Below are positions 50,501-59,124 of a stretch of 64,000 nucleotides of DNA, piece by piece. The position numbers were made by a program, and so were the translations under genes. The DNA is from Microbacterium sp. 1.5R (GTDB taxonomy: Bacteria; Actinomycetota; Actinomycetes; Actinomycetales; Microbacteriaceae): positions 887,379-951,378 of the forward strand of contig NZ_VDRC01000001.1 of NCBI RefSeq assembly GCF_007667425.1, given 5' to 3'. The first letter of the stretch is position 1, and each line of letters opens with the position of its first letter. The notes beneath the pieces were generated by a model, which was not told the origin of the DNA, made no database searches, and worked only from the letters and a program-made list of their open reading frames with translations.

Positions 50501-52335
50501 TGGCGCTCCGGCTCGAACCAGCGCCCCAGGGCGTGACGCACCCACCCCGCGCGCAGGGCGCGACGGCCTCACCTCGCGCGCAGGGCGGGGCAGCTGACAC
50601 CGCCACCGAGCCCGCCGAGCCCACCGCCGCCTCCGTCCACGCGACGAGGGAGGAGGCCGCCGCCCACCTGGACGCCCTCGTCGCCGCTCGCCGGGCGATC
50701 CCCGTGACCATCGCCGGCACGACCCGCGTCGCCGGCATCGAAGACGCCGGCCGACTGCGCGATGCCCTCGGCGCCGCGCTGCCGACCGGCATCCCCGTCG
50801 CCTTCCTCGAGCCCCTCGCCGACCCGCTCGGCGACCTCGTCACCCGATACGCCCGCACCCACGGCCCCTTCACGACAGAGGCTCTCGCCACCCGCCTGGG
50901 CATCGGCGCCGCCGTCGCCAGGCACACCCTGCAGCGGCTCGAACACGCCGGGCGCCTGACGAGCGGCTACTTCCTGCCCGAGGCATCCGGGAGCGGCTCC
51001 GACATCGAGTGGTGCGACACCGAGGTGCTGCGGCGACTGCGCATGCGCTCGCTCGCGGCGATCCGCGGCAGCGTCGAGCCGGTCTCGCCGGAGGCGTACG
51101 CGCGGTTCCTCCCGGACTGGCAGCATCTGACCCGCCCGCTGGAGGGCCTCGACGGTGTGCTCACGGTGATCGAGCAGTTCGCGGGAGTGCCGGTGCCGGC
51201 GAGCGCCTGGGAGTCGCTCGTGCTGCCCTCCCGAGTGCGCGACTACTCCCCCGCGCTGCTCGACGAGCTCACGGCGGCGGGCGAAGTCATCTGGTCGGGT
51301 CACGGCACGCTGCCTGGTCGCGACGGGTGGGTGTCGCTGCACCCGGCCGATCTCGCACCGTTCACGCTGCCCGAGCCCGACGACGAGATCGCCTCCGACT
51401 CGCTCGAGGCGCGCGTGCTCGAGGCCCTGCAGGCCGGTGGCGCATACTTCGCCTCGCAGCTCAGAGACATGGCGGGCGCCGAGAACGAGCAGTCCGTGCT
51501 CGAGGCCCTGTGGTCGCTGACGTGGTCGGGGCGCGTGACCAACGACACCTTCGCCCCGATCCGCTCGCTCCTCGCGGGCGGGTCCCAGGCCCACCGCGTG
51601 ACCCGCCGCGCACCGCGCACCCGCGCATACCGGGGCATGTCGCTCGCCCGATCGACCCCGCGCCCCACGTCGGTCGGCGGGCGCTGGTCGCTTCTCCCCA
51701 CGATCGACACGGATGCCGCGCGCCGCGCGACCGTCACCGCAGGGCTCCTGCTTGACCGATACGGCGTCGTGACGAGGGGCGCGGTGCAGAGCGAGGGCGT
51801 GCCAGGCGGTTTCGCCCAGACCTACCGCGTGCTCGCCGGGTTCGAGGAAGCGGGCCACTGCCGCCGCGGCTACGTGATCGAGAAGCTCGGCGCCGCCCAG
51901 TTCGCGGCGTCCGCCACGGTCGACCGCCTGCGCACGTTCGCAGGCCTCGCCGACCCGCCGCCGCTCGCCGCGACGACCCTCGCAGCGACAGACCCCGCGA
52001 ACCCGTACGGCGCCGCGCTCGGCTGGCCGAAGCGAGACGGCGTATCGCATCGCCCAGGCCGCAAGGCCGGCGGACTCGTCGTGCTCGTCGACGGGTCGCT
52101 CGTGCTGTACCTCGAACGCGGCGGCAAGACCGTGCTGTCGTTCACCGACGATCCAGACATCCTGCGCGCGGCCACCGCCGACCTGGCCGCGACGTCGCGC
52201 GCGCGGCGCCTCGACACGCTCACGGTCGAGAAGGTCGACGGTGACGGCGTCTACGGCACGGCGCTCGCCACCGCGCTGCAGGAGGCGGGCTTCGTCGCCA
52301 CCCCGCGCGGCTACTCGCTGCGCAAGGCGATCTGA
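47539..52335 (+). CDS. lhr: Lhr family ATP-dependent DNA helicase
   Basis: A 1598-aa superfamily 2 helicase. Walker A APTGSGKT is at 44-51, DEVH at 205-208, motif III LSATVRP near 240, and motifs IV-VI with SSLELGIDMGAVD and QRVGRAGHQ near 435-455. The winged-helix and beta-barrel parts of the Lhr core follow, then the long Lhr C-terminal domain, so this is the full-length form known from mycobacteria. Lhr unwinds 3'-tailed RNA:DNA and DNA duplexes in repair. Residues 82-110 are a low-complexity KTQ-repeat insertion. ATG 47539 has GGAGG close upstream. The nearby Nei glycosylase fits a repair role. Confidence 0.95.
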   Translation: MSDVLDRFTPATHDWFRGAFTAPTPAQAGAWEAISAGKHALVVAPTGSGKTLSAFLWAIDSVFRERIAAGAVAEPVAEAAQAPGTTRTPGRKTQNEKTQSKKTQKDADASRTRILYISPLKALGVDVERNLRSPLIGIGQSARRLNMPAPAVTVGVRSGDTTSSDRRKLVADPPDILITTPESLYLMLTSRAGETLRDVHTVIIDEVHAVAATKRGAHLAVSLERLDALRQTHGHDEPAQRIGLSATVRPIDEVARFLGGAAPVEIVAPPASKTFELGVVVPMEDMTNPPPPPGAAAVSADDGSAEYTEVTGSIWPHVEEAIVDRILQNSSTIVFANSRRLAERLTGRLNEIYSERIGVPLPEATVPAGTMAQAGATAGADPVLAKAHHGSVSKEQRAQVEEELKSGVLRCVVATSSLELGIDMGAVDLVIQVEAPPSAASGLQRVGRAGHQVGEISRAALFPKHRGDVLHTAIVTERMLAGKIEAINVPRNPLDILAQQTVAASALGAISVEEWYETVRRSAPFQSLPRSAYEATLDLLAGRFPSDEFAELRPRLVWDRDAGILTGRPGAQRIAVTSGGTIPDRGLFGVFVAGESTGARVGELDEEMVYESRVGDVFTLGTTSWRIAEITHDRVNVIPAYGQPGKVPFWHGDGIGRPFELGEALGRFSREVSSASPEKATQRLIDAGLDEQARANLMAHITEQREATGTLPTDRTLTVERGHDEVGDWRVILHSPYGMKVHAPWALAINARVRERLGVEGSAVASDDGIIVRLPDAETDPPGAELFVFDPDELEQLVTQEVGGSALFASRFRECAARALLMPRTNPNRRTPLWQQRQRSAQLLEVARRHPTFPVILETLREVLQDVYDLPSLRRLATSIADRSIRLVETQPGQPSPYARDLLFGYVGAFMYEGDSPLAERRAAALSVDPALLGELLGTVELRELLDPAVIAQFEREAQRLDPERRVRGLEGVADLLRMLGPMDADEVALRLEPAPQGVTHPPRAQGATASPRAQGGAADTATEPAEPTAASVHATREEAAAHLDALVAARRAIPVTIAGTTRVAGIEDAGRLRDALGAALPTGIPVAFLEPLADPLGDLVTRYARTHGPFTTEALATRLGIGAAVARHTLQRLEHAGRLTSGYFLPEASGSGSDIEWCDTEVLRRLRMRSLAAIRGSVEPVSPEAYARFLPDWQHLTRPLEGLDGVLTVIEQFAGVPVPASAWESLVLPSRVRDYSPALLDELTAAGEVIWSGHGTLPGRDGWVSLHPADLAPFTLPEPDDEIASDSLEARVLEALQAGGAYFASQLRDMAGAENEQSVLEALWSLTWSGRVTNDTFAPIRSLLAGGSQAHRVTRRAPRTRAYRGMSLARSTPRPTSVGGRWSLLPTIDTDAARRATVTAGLLLDRYGVVTRGAVQSEGVPGGFAQTYRVLAGFEEAGHCRRGYVIEKLGAAQFAASATVDRLRTFAGLADPPPLAATTLAATDPANPYGAALGWPKRDGVSHRPGRKAGGLVVLVDGSLVLYLERGGKTVLSFTDDPDILRAATADLAATSRARRLDTLTVEKVDGDGVYGTALATALQEAGFVATPRGYSLRKAI

Positions 52336-52492
52336 ACGCGCCCGCGGCCGTGTGCCCCCGCTCGTCGTCGGAGCTCGCGACCGCACCCCTTTCAAGAGGC
52401 GCGCACCCCTCCCGAGAGGCGTGCACCGCGCGGCATCCCTCACTGACGTCGACCTCTCGATCGCGAGCGAGATCGTCGGGGTGCCCGTCTCC

Positions 52493-52498
52493 TAGGCT
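52493..52498 (+). promoter_or_regulatory. Leaderless-type -10 of the EI24 gene (TAGGCT)
   Basis: TAGGCT, 6 nt before the ATG at 52505. Confidence 0.7.
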
Positions 52499-52504
52499 GG
52501 ACGC

Positions 52505-53320
52505 ATGATCCGCGAGTTCGGCGAAGGCGTCCGCATGCTGTTCCGCGGTTTCGGCACATGGCGGCGACGCCCCGGGCTCATGGCACTCGGCCTCGTACCG
52601 GCGGTCGTCGCCGGTGTCCTCCTGCTGGCTGCCCTGATCCCGCTGGCACTCTCCCTCTGGTCGATCGCCGACTGGATCACGCCCTTCGCCGACGGGTGGG
52701 CCGAACCGTGGCGGGATCTGTTCCGGGGTGCGGTCGGCATCGTGCTTTTCGCGGCTGCCCTCGCTCTCGCCGGTGCCGTGTTCAGTGCGCTCGCTCTCGC
52801 GATCGGCGACCCGTTCTATCAGCGCATCTGGCGGGCGGTCGAGGCCGATCTCGGCGACCCGCCCGCGTCCGACGGCGGCGGCTTCTGGTCGGCGCTGGGC
52901 GAAGGCATCCGCTTGGTCCTCCTGGGCGTGCTCGTGGCGGTCGTGGTGCTGCTGCTCGGAGTCATCCCCCTCGTGGGCGGCATCCTCGGACCGATCGTCG
53001 GCGTGCTGCTCTCGGGTCGGGTGCTCGCTCGCGAACTCACCGGGCGCGCGTTCGATGCCCGCGACCTGACGCCGGCCGACCGCGCAGCGCTGTTCCAGGG
53101 CAGCCGCGCACGGGTCCTCGGGTTCGGCGCGGCGACGCAGCTGTGCTTCCTCGTCCCCGGGGGAGCCGTCGCCGTCATGCCGGCGGCCGTGGCCGGAGCG
53201 ACCGTGCTCGCCCGGAGCATGCTCGACCGCACGCCGATCGCGCCTCCGCCTCCCTCGCCCGGGGCAGGGGCCGCTCCCCTGTCTCCGCCGCCCGCCCGTC
53301 CTGCCACGGAAGGCGTCTGA
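52505..53320 (+). CDS. EI24 domain (CysZ-like) membrane protein
   Basis: A 271-aa membrane protein with about five hydrophobic segments. REFGEGVRMLFRGFGTWRRRPGLM at the start and the final RARVLGFGAATQLCFLVPGGAVAVMPAAVAGAT region, in pieces, fit the EI24 family (PF07264), to which sulfate transporter CysZ belongs. The last 30 residues are proline- and alanine-rich. It lies between lhr and the Nei gene and overlaps the latter (TGATG), so the two are translated together. The biological role here is unknown. Confidence 0.87.
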   Translation: MIREFGEGVRMLFRGFGTWRRRPGLMALGLVPAVVAGVLLLAALIPLALSLWSIADWITPFADGWAEPWRDLFRGAVGIVLFAAALALAGAVFSALALAIGDPFYQRIWRAVEADLGDPPASDGGGFWSALGEGIRLVLLGVLVAVVVLLLGVIPLVGGILGPIVGVLLSGRVLARELTGRAFDARDLTPADRAALFQGSRARVLGFGAATQLCFLVPGGAVAVMPAAVAGATVLARSMLDRTPIAPPPPSPGAGAAPLSPPPARPATEGV

Positions 53321-54093
53321 TGCCCGAGGGCGATACCGTCTTCCGCACCGCGCGCCGCCTCGACGAGGCCATCGTGGGCGCCGAGGTGACCCGCTTCGAC
53401 CTGCGCGTGCCGCGCTTCGCCACGGTGGACCTGACCGGGCAGCCCGTGGTCGCGTCGGTCGCGCGAGGCAAGCACCTTCTGCTGCGCATCGGCGACACCA
53501 CCCTGCATTCGCATCTGCGCATGGACGGCGCCTGGCTGGTCTACCGGCACGGCGAGAGGTGGCGGCATCCGGCGTTCAAGGTGCGCGCGATCGTCGGCAC
53601 CGCCGAACGCGATGCGGTCGGCATCGACCTCGCCGAGATCGAAGTCGTCCCCACGCGCGACGAAGAGGAACTCGTCGGCTACCTCGGGCCCGACCCGCTC
53701 GGCCCGGACTGGGATGCCGTCGAGGCCGCGCGCCGCGTGAGCGCCGACGACCGCAGCATCCATGTCGCACTCCTCGACCAGCGCAACGTGGCGGGCTTCG
53801 GCAACGAATACGCCGCAGAACTGCTGTTCCTGCGCGGGGTCCTGCCGACGACGCCGGCGCCCGAGGTCGACGTGCCCGCGCTGCTCGACCTGGGCGTGCG
53901 CACGATCCGGGCGAACCGCGACCGACGCCACCGCACGTTCACGGGCGTCGACCGGCCGGGTCAGGGCACCTGGGTGTACGGACGCGCGGGGCGGCCGTGC
54001 CGCCGATGCGGCACCCTCATCAGGAAGGGCGAGCTCGGCGCCGATCCCACCCGCGAGCGCATCACCTTCTGGTGCCCCATCTGTCAGAGCTGA
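53320..54093 (+). CDS. Endonuclease VIII-like DNA glycosylase (Nei/Fpg family)
   Basis: A 257-aa base-excision repair enzyme. The mature N-terminal PEGDTV (Pro-2 and Glu-3 catalytic) is that of the Nei branch rather than Fpg (PELPEV). The H2TH region with LLDQRNVAGFGNEYAAELLF is near residues 148-168, and a C-terminal zinc finger CRRCGTLIRK...CPIC closes the protein. It removes oxidised pyrimidines. ATG 53320 overlaps the EI24 stop. In Mycobacterium tuberculosis nei lies directly beside lhr, so the pairing is conserved with one gene inserted here. Confidence 0.94.
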   Translation: MPEGDTVFRTARRLDEAIVGAEVTRFDLRVPRFATVDLTGQPVVASVARGKHLLLRIGDTTLHSHLRMDGAWLVYRHGERWRHPAFKVRAIVGTAERDAVGIDLAEIEVVPTRDEEELVGYLGPDPLGPDWDAVEAARRVSADDRSIHVALLDQRNVAGFGNEYAAELLFLRGVLPTTPAPEVDVPALLDLGVRTIRANRDRRHRTFTGVDRPGQGTWVYGRAGRPCRRCGTLIRKGELGADPTRERITFWCPICQS

Positions 54094-54181
54094 TGTCAAG
54101 CCCCCATCCATTCCGGGGAATGAATCCGAACATCCTGTGGTTGTTGATATATCCGGAAGTCTCCGGAACACGGGAGGAACA
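54094..54181 (+). promoter_or_regulatory. Dyad-rich regulatory gap before the hexapeptide gene
   Basis: It contains CATTCC-GG-GGAATG (54109-54122), two TCCGGA palindromes 10 bp apart (54152-54157, 54162-54167) and the AT-rich GTTGATATAT. This is unusual for the window and suggests a regulated promoter. Confidence 0.45.
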
Positions 54182-54589
54182 GTGGGCAAGAACTACGTCG
54201 ACATCGAGAACGACCGCGGAGCGACGCTGCGGTATCGCAAGCACGCGAACGGTCGGGGTCTCGTCGCGCACGGCGCGAAGGTCCATCCGAAGGCGCACAT
54301 CGAAGCGGGCGCCTACATCGAACCCGGTGCCCGAGTGGGTGCGGGGGCGACCGTCGCCCGCGGCGCATGGATCGAACCGGATGCCGTGATCGGCGAGGGT
54401 GCGCACATCGAGGCGCACGCGCACATCGGTGAGGGAGCGGCCGTGGGCGACAACGCCTACATCGGCGTCCGCACCGAGATCGGAGCCGGAGCGCGCATCG
54501 TCCGCGGCGCGCGCATCGGCGACGACGAGACGGTGGCCGCAGGTCTGACCATCGCCACCAACCCGAAGGGGCTCTGGCTCGCCGCCTGA
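54182..54589 (+). CDS. Left-handed beta-helix (hexapeptide repeat) protein
   Basis: A 135-aa protein whose residues 25-125 are one run of imperfect hexapeptides ([A/G]-x-[I/V]-x-x-[G/A]: AHIEAGAYIEPGARVGAGATV and so on), which form a triangular beta-helix as in acyltransferases and gamma-carbonic anhydrases. The catalytic loop histidines of those enzymes are not obvious, so it may be purely structural or a polymerising cytoskeletal-type protein. The start is GTG 54182 with GGGAGGAA 4 nt upstream. Confidence 0.75.
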   Translation: MGKNYVDIENDRGATLRYRKHANGRGLVAHGAKVHPKAHIEAGAYIEPGARVGAGATVARGAWIEPDAVIGEGAHIEAHAHIGEGAAVGDNAYIGVRTEIGAGARIVRGARIGDDETVAAGLTIATNPKGLWLAA

Positions 54590-54622
54590 GTCCGTCAGAC
54601 TCGGCGGGCCACCCCCGCCGAG

Positions 54623-54628
54623 TACCCT
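54623..54628 (+). promoter_or_regulatory. Leaderless-type -10 (TACCCT)
   Basis: TACCCT, 7 nt before the ATG at 54636. Confidence 0.6.
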
Positions 54629-54635
54629 GGACCCC

Positions 54636-55376
54636 ATGGCCACCCAGGGACGACGACCGCAGCGCGGCTCCGGCAAGGGTTCTCCGGCGCGCCGGAACAA
54701 GGCCGCCCCCGCACAGCGGTTCCCACCGCCGAAGCCGCCCCGCAAGACCGCCAAAGTGGTCTTCGACGCCGCCCCTCCCGAGAGCGAGGAGCCACGGACG
54801 TTCCGCCTCGGAGCGATTCCGGGCGCCACCCCCGGTAAGTGGATCGACGCCTGGAAGCAGCGGATGCCGCACGTGCCTCTCGAGCTTGTTCCCGTCGAGG
54901 TCGCCGATCAGCGCGCCGCCCTCGAGACGCTGGACGCCGTGATCGTGCGCCTGCCCCTGGCTGACGACCGCCTGCACATCATCCCCCTCTACGAAGAGAC
55001 CCCGGTCGTCGTCGCCGCGATCGAGTCGCACCTGCAAGCCGCCGACGAGGTGACGGCCTCCGACCTCGCCGGCGAGGTGATCATCCCGCTCTCCGACGAC
55101 GTGCTCGGTCGGATCGACGTGCCAGGCACCGTCGCACCGCGCTTCGCCGCTCTGACCACCGTCGACGCGGTCGCGACAGCCGCTGCGGGCACCGGCATCG
55201 TGATCGTGCCGATGTCGCTCGCGCGACTCCACCGGCGCAAGGACGTCGACCACCGCCCTCTCGTCGACGGACCGACCTCGACAGTGGCGCTGGCGTGGTC
55301 GCGTGACCGCACGACCGACGACGTCGACACCTTCGTGGGCATCGTGCGGGGTCGCACGACCAACTCCTCCCGGTGA
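54636..55376 (+). CDS. LysR-type substrate-binding domain protein lacking a DNA-binding domain
   Basis: A 246-aa protein. Residues 55-240 have the strand order of a LysR effector domain (FRLGAIPGATPGKWIDAWKQ, LELVPVE, DAVIVRLPL, IIPLYEETPVVVAA, GIVIVPMSLARLH), but there is no helix-turn-helix. Instead the first 45 residues are basic and proline-rich (RRPQRGSGKGSPARRNK), which might bind nucleic acid or another protein. It could be a small-molecule sensor. TACCCT lies 7 nt upstream of the ATG. Confidence 0.8.
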   Translation: MATQGRRPQRGSGKGSPARRNKAAPAQRFPPPKPPRKTAKVVFDAAPPESEEPRTFRLGAIPGATPGKWIDAWKQRMPHVPLELVPVEVADQRAALETLDAVIVRLPLADDRLHIIPLYEETPVVVAAIESHLQAADEVTASDLAGEVIIPLSDDVLGRIDVPGTVAPRFAALTTVDAVATAAAGTGIVIVPMSLARLHRRKDVDHRPLVDGPTSTVALAWSRDRTTDDVDTFVGIVRGRTTNSSR

Positions 55377-55407
55377 CGGGGGGTCCGGAGGCACCCCCAC
55401 CGCTCGT

Positions 55408-55413
55408 TAGACT
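55408..55413 (+). promoter_or_regulatory. Leaderless-type -10 (TAGACT)
   Basis: TAGACT, 6 nt before the GTG at 55420. Confidence 0.7.
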
Positions 55414-55419
55414 CTCGTG

Positions 55420-56139
55420 GTGGTCTCGCTTCTCTACGTCTGCGTGCGTCCCGAACTCGGGGCGGCGGATGCCGAGCACGCCTCGTTCCGACGTGCGCTG
55501 GGCGTCGACGCGGTCGACCGTCTCGATCTCCTCACGAAGCGCCTCGACACCGTCGACCTGAGCCGTTACCGCGGCGTCGTGGTCGGCGGATCGCCGTTCA
55601 ACGTGACCGACGACGGCAAGACGCCCGAGCAGTTGCGGGTCGAGGCCGACCTCGAGAGCCTCGCCCGGCGCGCGATCGACGGCGACATCGCCGGCTTCTT
55701 CACCTGCTTCAGCATCGGCGTGGTGACGCGCATGCTCGGCGGCACGGTGACCACCGCCACGCCCGAGGCCGCGAGTGCGACGGTCATCCGCACCACCGTC
55801 GCGGGCGGCTCCGACCCGGTGTTCGGTCCGAGCGCCCCCGCCCTCACGGTGTTCACTGCGCACAAGGAGAGCGCGGTCGCGGTACCGCAGGGCGCCGAGC
55901 TTCTGGCGACGAACGAGATCTGCCCGGTGCAGGCCTACCGCGTGGGTACCCACCTCTACGCGGCGCAGTTCCACCCCGAGCCCACGCCGCGCGACTTCGC
56001 GGACCGCATGACGTTCTACCGCACGACCGGGTACTTCGATCCCGAGGAGTTCGATCTCGTCCAGGGACAGGTGCTCGCGGCATCGGTCACCGAGGGCGCG
56101 GCGCTGCTGCGGCGCTTCGCGGAGACGTTCGCGGGCTGA
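55420..56139 (+). CDS. Class I glutamine amidotransferase-like protein
   Basis: A 239-aa protein with the GATase-1 fold. The nucleophile elbow is FFTCFSIGVVTRMLGG near residue 100 (Cys present, but the usual GxCxGxQ glycine before Cys is Thr), and the histidine and glutamate lie in AAQFHPEPTP near 188. A free-standing GATase with no synthetase partner nearby often acts on small molecules such as gamma-glutamyl compounds. Of two adjacent GTGs I chose 55420, because TAGACT is exactly 6 nt upstream. Confidence 0.87.
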   Translation: MVSLLYVCVRPELGAADAEHASFRRALGVDAVDRLDLLTKRLDTVDLSRYRGVVVGGSPFNVTDDGKTPEQLRVEADLESLARRAIDGDIAGFFTCFSIGVVTRMLGGTVTTATPEAASATVIRTTVAGGSDPVFGPSAPALTVFTAHKESAVAVPQGAELLATNEICPVQAYRVGTHLYAAQFHPEPTPRDFADRMTFYRTTGYFDPEEFDLVQGQVLAASVTEGAALLRRFAETFAG

Positions 56140-56148
56140 CTCGGCGCA

Positions 56149-56243
56149 CCCCTGGTCGTTGAGCGCAGCGAGGCGACACGCGGTGACCCCCGCAGCGCAA
56201 CGCGTCTCATCCCGTCGCAGCGCTCCTCGCTCAACGACCGGGG
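56149..56243. repeat. REP-like intergenic palindrome
   Basis: CCCCTGGTCGTTGAGCG (56149-56165) and its near-inverse CGCTCAACGACCGGGG (56228-56243) flank a GC-rich centre. It lies between convergent genes, so it may act as a terminator. Arms of this type (GTCGTTGAGCGAGCG) are, to my knowledge, dispersed in Microbacteriaceae genomes; single-arm copies occur at 20219-20258 and about 21572-21607. Confidence 0.6.
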
Positions 56244-56707
56244 CTCAGGAGCTCCACGCGTTCGCGGAGATATGCCTCCAGCGGCATCCATCCGCCGGCG
56301 GTGCTCCAGTGCACCGAGACCACCCCGTCGACGACGGCGAGCGGCCCGGATGCCCCTCCGGCGTCGACGGCCTCCACGTCGATCGCCGACCAGCCGACGT
56401 GCGCGACCTCGCCCTCGGCGAATCCGCCGCGCAGCGCCTCACCTCGGCGTTCGGCCCGCGCTCGCGCGGATTCCGCCGTGTAACCGCGGCGACCGGGGTC
56501 GGCAGCACGCACGACCTCGGCCGTGGCGAGCGTGTGCGCGTCTGTCAGCAGCAGCACGCCGAGGTGCCAGGCTTCGCCCACCCGCACGATGCGCCGACCG
56601 CGCCAGCGCGAGACCTTCTCCTCGCCCAGCCCCTCCCGCGGGGCGCCGACGAGAGCCCTCCGCGCGTCGGCGAGCAGCAGGGATGCGCGCGGCGCGACCT
56701 CGTCCAT
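56231..56707 (-). CDS. Hypothetical protein
   Basis: A 158-aa soluble protein that I do not recognise. It has an Arg-rich first half (KVSRWRGRRIVRVGEAWHLGVLLL), a segment of basic helix and a final WSTAGGWMPLEAYLRERVELL. Start ATG 56707 is fixed by TACCCT 6 nt upstream and a GGAGGG run. It is divergent from purU and convergent with the amidotransferase, and its last codons lie in a REP-like palindrome. Confidence 0.7.
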   Translation of the reverse strand: MDEVAPRASLLLADARRALVGAPREGLGEEKVSRWRGRRIVRVGEAWHLGVLLLTDAHTLATAEVVRAADPGRRGYTAESARARAERRGEALRGGFAEGEVAHVGWSAIDVEAVDAGGASGPLAVVDGVVSVHWSTAGGWMPLEAYLRERVELLSPGR

Positions 56708-56713
56708 CCCTCC

Positions 56714-56719
56714 AGGGTA
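56714..56719 (-). promoter_or_regulatory. Leaderless-type -10 (TACCCT)
   Basis: TACCCT, 6 nt before the ATG at 56707. Confidence 0.6.
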
Positions 56720-56783
56720 GGGCCGCGATTCGCCCGAGGGACCGCAGGCACGGCAGAATCGATGCACACCCCGAGGAGTCTCC

Positions 56784-57635
<852 letters not shown>

Positions 57636-57655
57636 CGATCCGGCGGCCCTCGGAG

Positions 57656-58697
57656 TCAGGGGTGCGGCACCCCGGCGAGCAGCTCCGCGAAGGCCTCGGA
57701 TGCCGTGCGCGAACGTGAGAGCGACGCCGCCTGGCCCATCCACAGCGACTGCAGCTCTCCGAGGCCCTGCTCGTTCGCGATCGCGCGGAACCTTCCCGTC
57801 AGCCAGTTCTGCATCGGGAACGGCGCGATCGTGCCGCTGGCCTCGATCGCCCGCACGGCCCGGTTGCGTGCACCGCGGGCGAGGCGGCCGCTCATCGCCC
57901 TGGTGAGCACCGTGCCCTCGGCGACGGAGCCCCGGATGGCCTCACGGTGCGGCTCGGTCGTGGCCGACTCGGCGGTCGCGAGGAACGCCGTGCCGACCTG
58001 CACGCCCGCCGCACCGAGGGCGAAGGCAGCGGCGACTCCTCGTCGATCGGCGATGCCGCCGGCCGCGATGACCGGTAGGTCGACCGCGTCGACCACCTGC
58101 GGCACCAGCGCGAAGCTGCCGACCAGCGACTCCTCGGCGGGCTTCAGGAACGACACGCGGTGGCCTCCGGCCTCGAGACCGGTGGCGACGACGGCATCCA
58201 CCCCCGCGTCAGCGAGCGCGACCGCCTCCGCGACCGTCGTCGCGGTGCCGATCACGCGGATGCCGCGGCGCCGCGCCCCGTCTATCAGCTCCCCCGACGG
58301 CACGCCGAACACGACGCTGAGCACGGGCGGGGTCGCGTCCCAGATCGCGTCGAGCTGCTCGTCGAGCGGCGGCAGGTAGCGGTCGGGTCGGGCGGGCACG
58401 TCGAGTCCGACGGCCTCGTAGAACGGCTGCAGCGCCTGCGCGAAGACCGTGTGCTGCGGGTTCGGCATGACCTCGTCGCCGGTGGGCAGCCAGATGTTCA
58501 CCGCGAACGGGCGCGCGGTCGCCTCGCGCAGCTGCGCCACGGTCGTGCGGATGCGGTCGCCGTCGAAGCCGTAGAGTCCGAATTCGCCGAGGCCGCCCGC
58601 CTCGCTGACGGCGGCGGTCAGTCCGACCGACGAGAGCCCGCCGAACGGGCCGAGGACGATCGGATGCTCGATGCCGAACAGCGCGCGCAGATCACTC
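57656..58697 (-). CDS. Nitronate monooxygenase family flavoprotein
   Basis: A TIM-barrel FMN oxidoreductase of the 2-nitropropane dioxygenase/enoyl-reductase II family, about 347 aa. The FMN phosphate region is seen in LPVIAAGGIADRRGVAAAFALGAAGVQVGTAFL (in pieces), with LGPFGGLSSVGLTAAVSEAGGLG at the start and GLEAGGHRVSF near 170. Substrates may be alkyl nitronates or quinones. The start codon is an ATG at about 58697-58699, with TAGCCT 6 nt upstream. Confidence 0.88.
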
Positions 58698-58705
58698 ATA
58701 CTCCG

Positions 58706-58711
58706 AGGCTA
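58706..58711 (-). promoter_or_regulatory. Leaderless-type -10 (TAGCCT)
   Basis: TAGCCT, 6 nt before the ATG of the flavoprotein gene. Confidence 0.6.
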
Positions 58712-58788
58712 CGCCCGGAGCGGACGCGGGCGCCCCGCCCGGCATCCGCCCGATCGCCGATGCTACCCTCGCCATGAGGGAGGCGCGC

Positions 58789-59061
58789 ATGAGTGAGTGG
58801 TTCAGCCAGATGCTGTCGTTCGTCGCGTCCGCGCTCGGACTCATCGCTGTGCCGGATGCCGCGACCCTCGGGCTCGCGATCGCCGTGATCGCGCTGACCA
58901 CCCTCACGATCGTCGTCGCGCTGTCCGTCGCTCCGCCGCCGGCCCGCACCGCCCCGCATCCCCTGCGGGCCATCGATGCATCGACCCTGCTCGGGCAGAG
59001 CGATCCGGATGCCGCGGGGCATCCCCGTCCGCGTGCGCCGGGAGTCGTCGCCGCCGCGTAG
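58789..59061 (+). CDS. DUF6412 small membrane protein
   Basis: A 90-aa protein with one long hydrophobic region (about residues 8-45) and a proline-rich cytoplasmic tail containing HPLRAIDASTLLGQSDPDAAGHPRPRAPG, in short the DPDAAGHPRPRAPG end typical of DUF6412. Function unknown. ATG 58789 follows GGGAGG. It precedes a YidC paralogue by 63 bp on the same strand; the two are probably one operon, an arrangement I recall from other Actinobacteria. Confidence 0.82.
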   Translation: MSEWFSQMLSFVASALGLIAVPDAATLGLAIAVIALTTLTIVVALSVAPPPARTAPHPLRAIDASTLLGQSDPDAAGHPRPRAPGVVAAA

Positions 59062-59124
59062 TCCGTCTCTCGTACGGGACCGCGCGGCCTTCGCCGACCC
59101 CTCCCGACACACGAACGGACTCCC

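Noticed and set aside
47935..50541. An 868-codon open frame antisense to lhr, and a similar 925-codon one antisense to fusA-rpsG (6573-9350)
   Set aside because: These are typical shadow frames in high-GC DNA opposite strongly conserved genes; the translations have no domain and no initiation signal.
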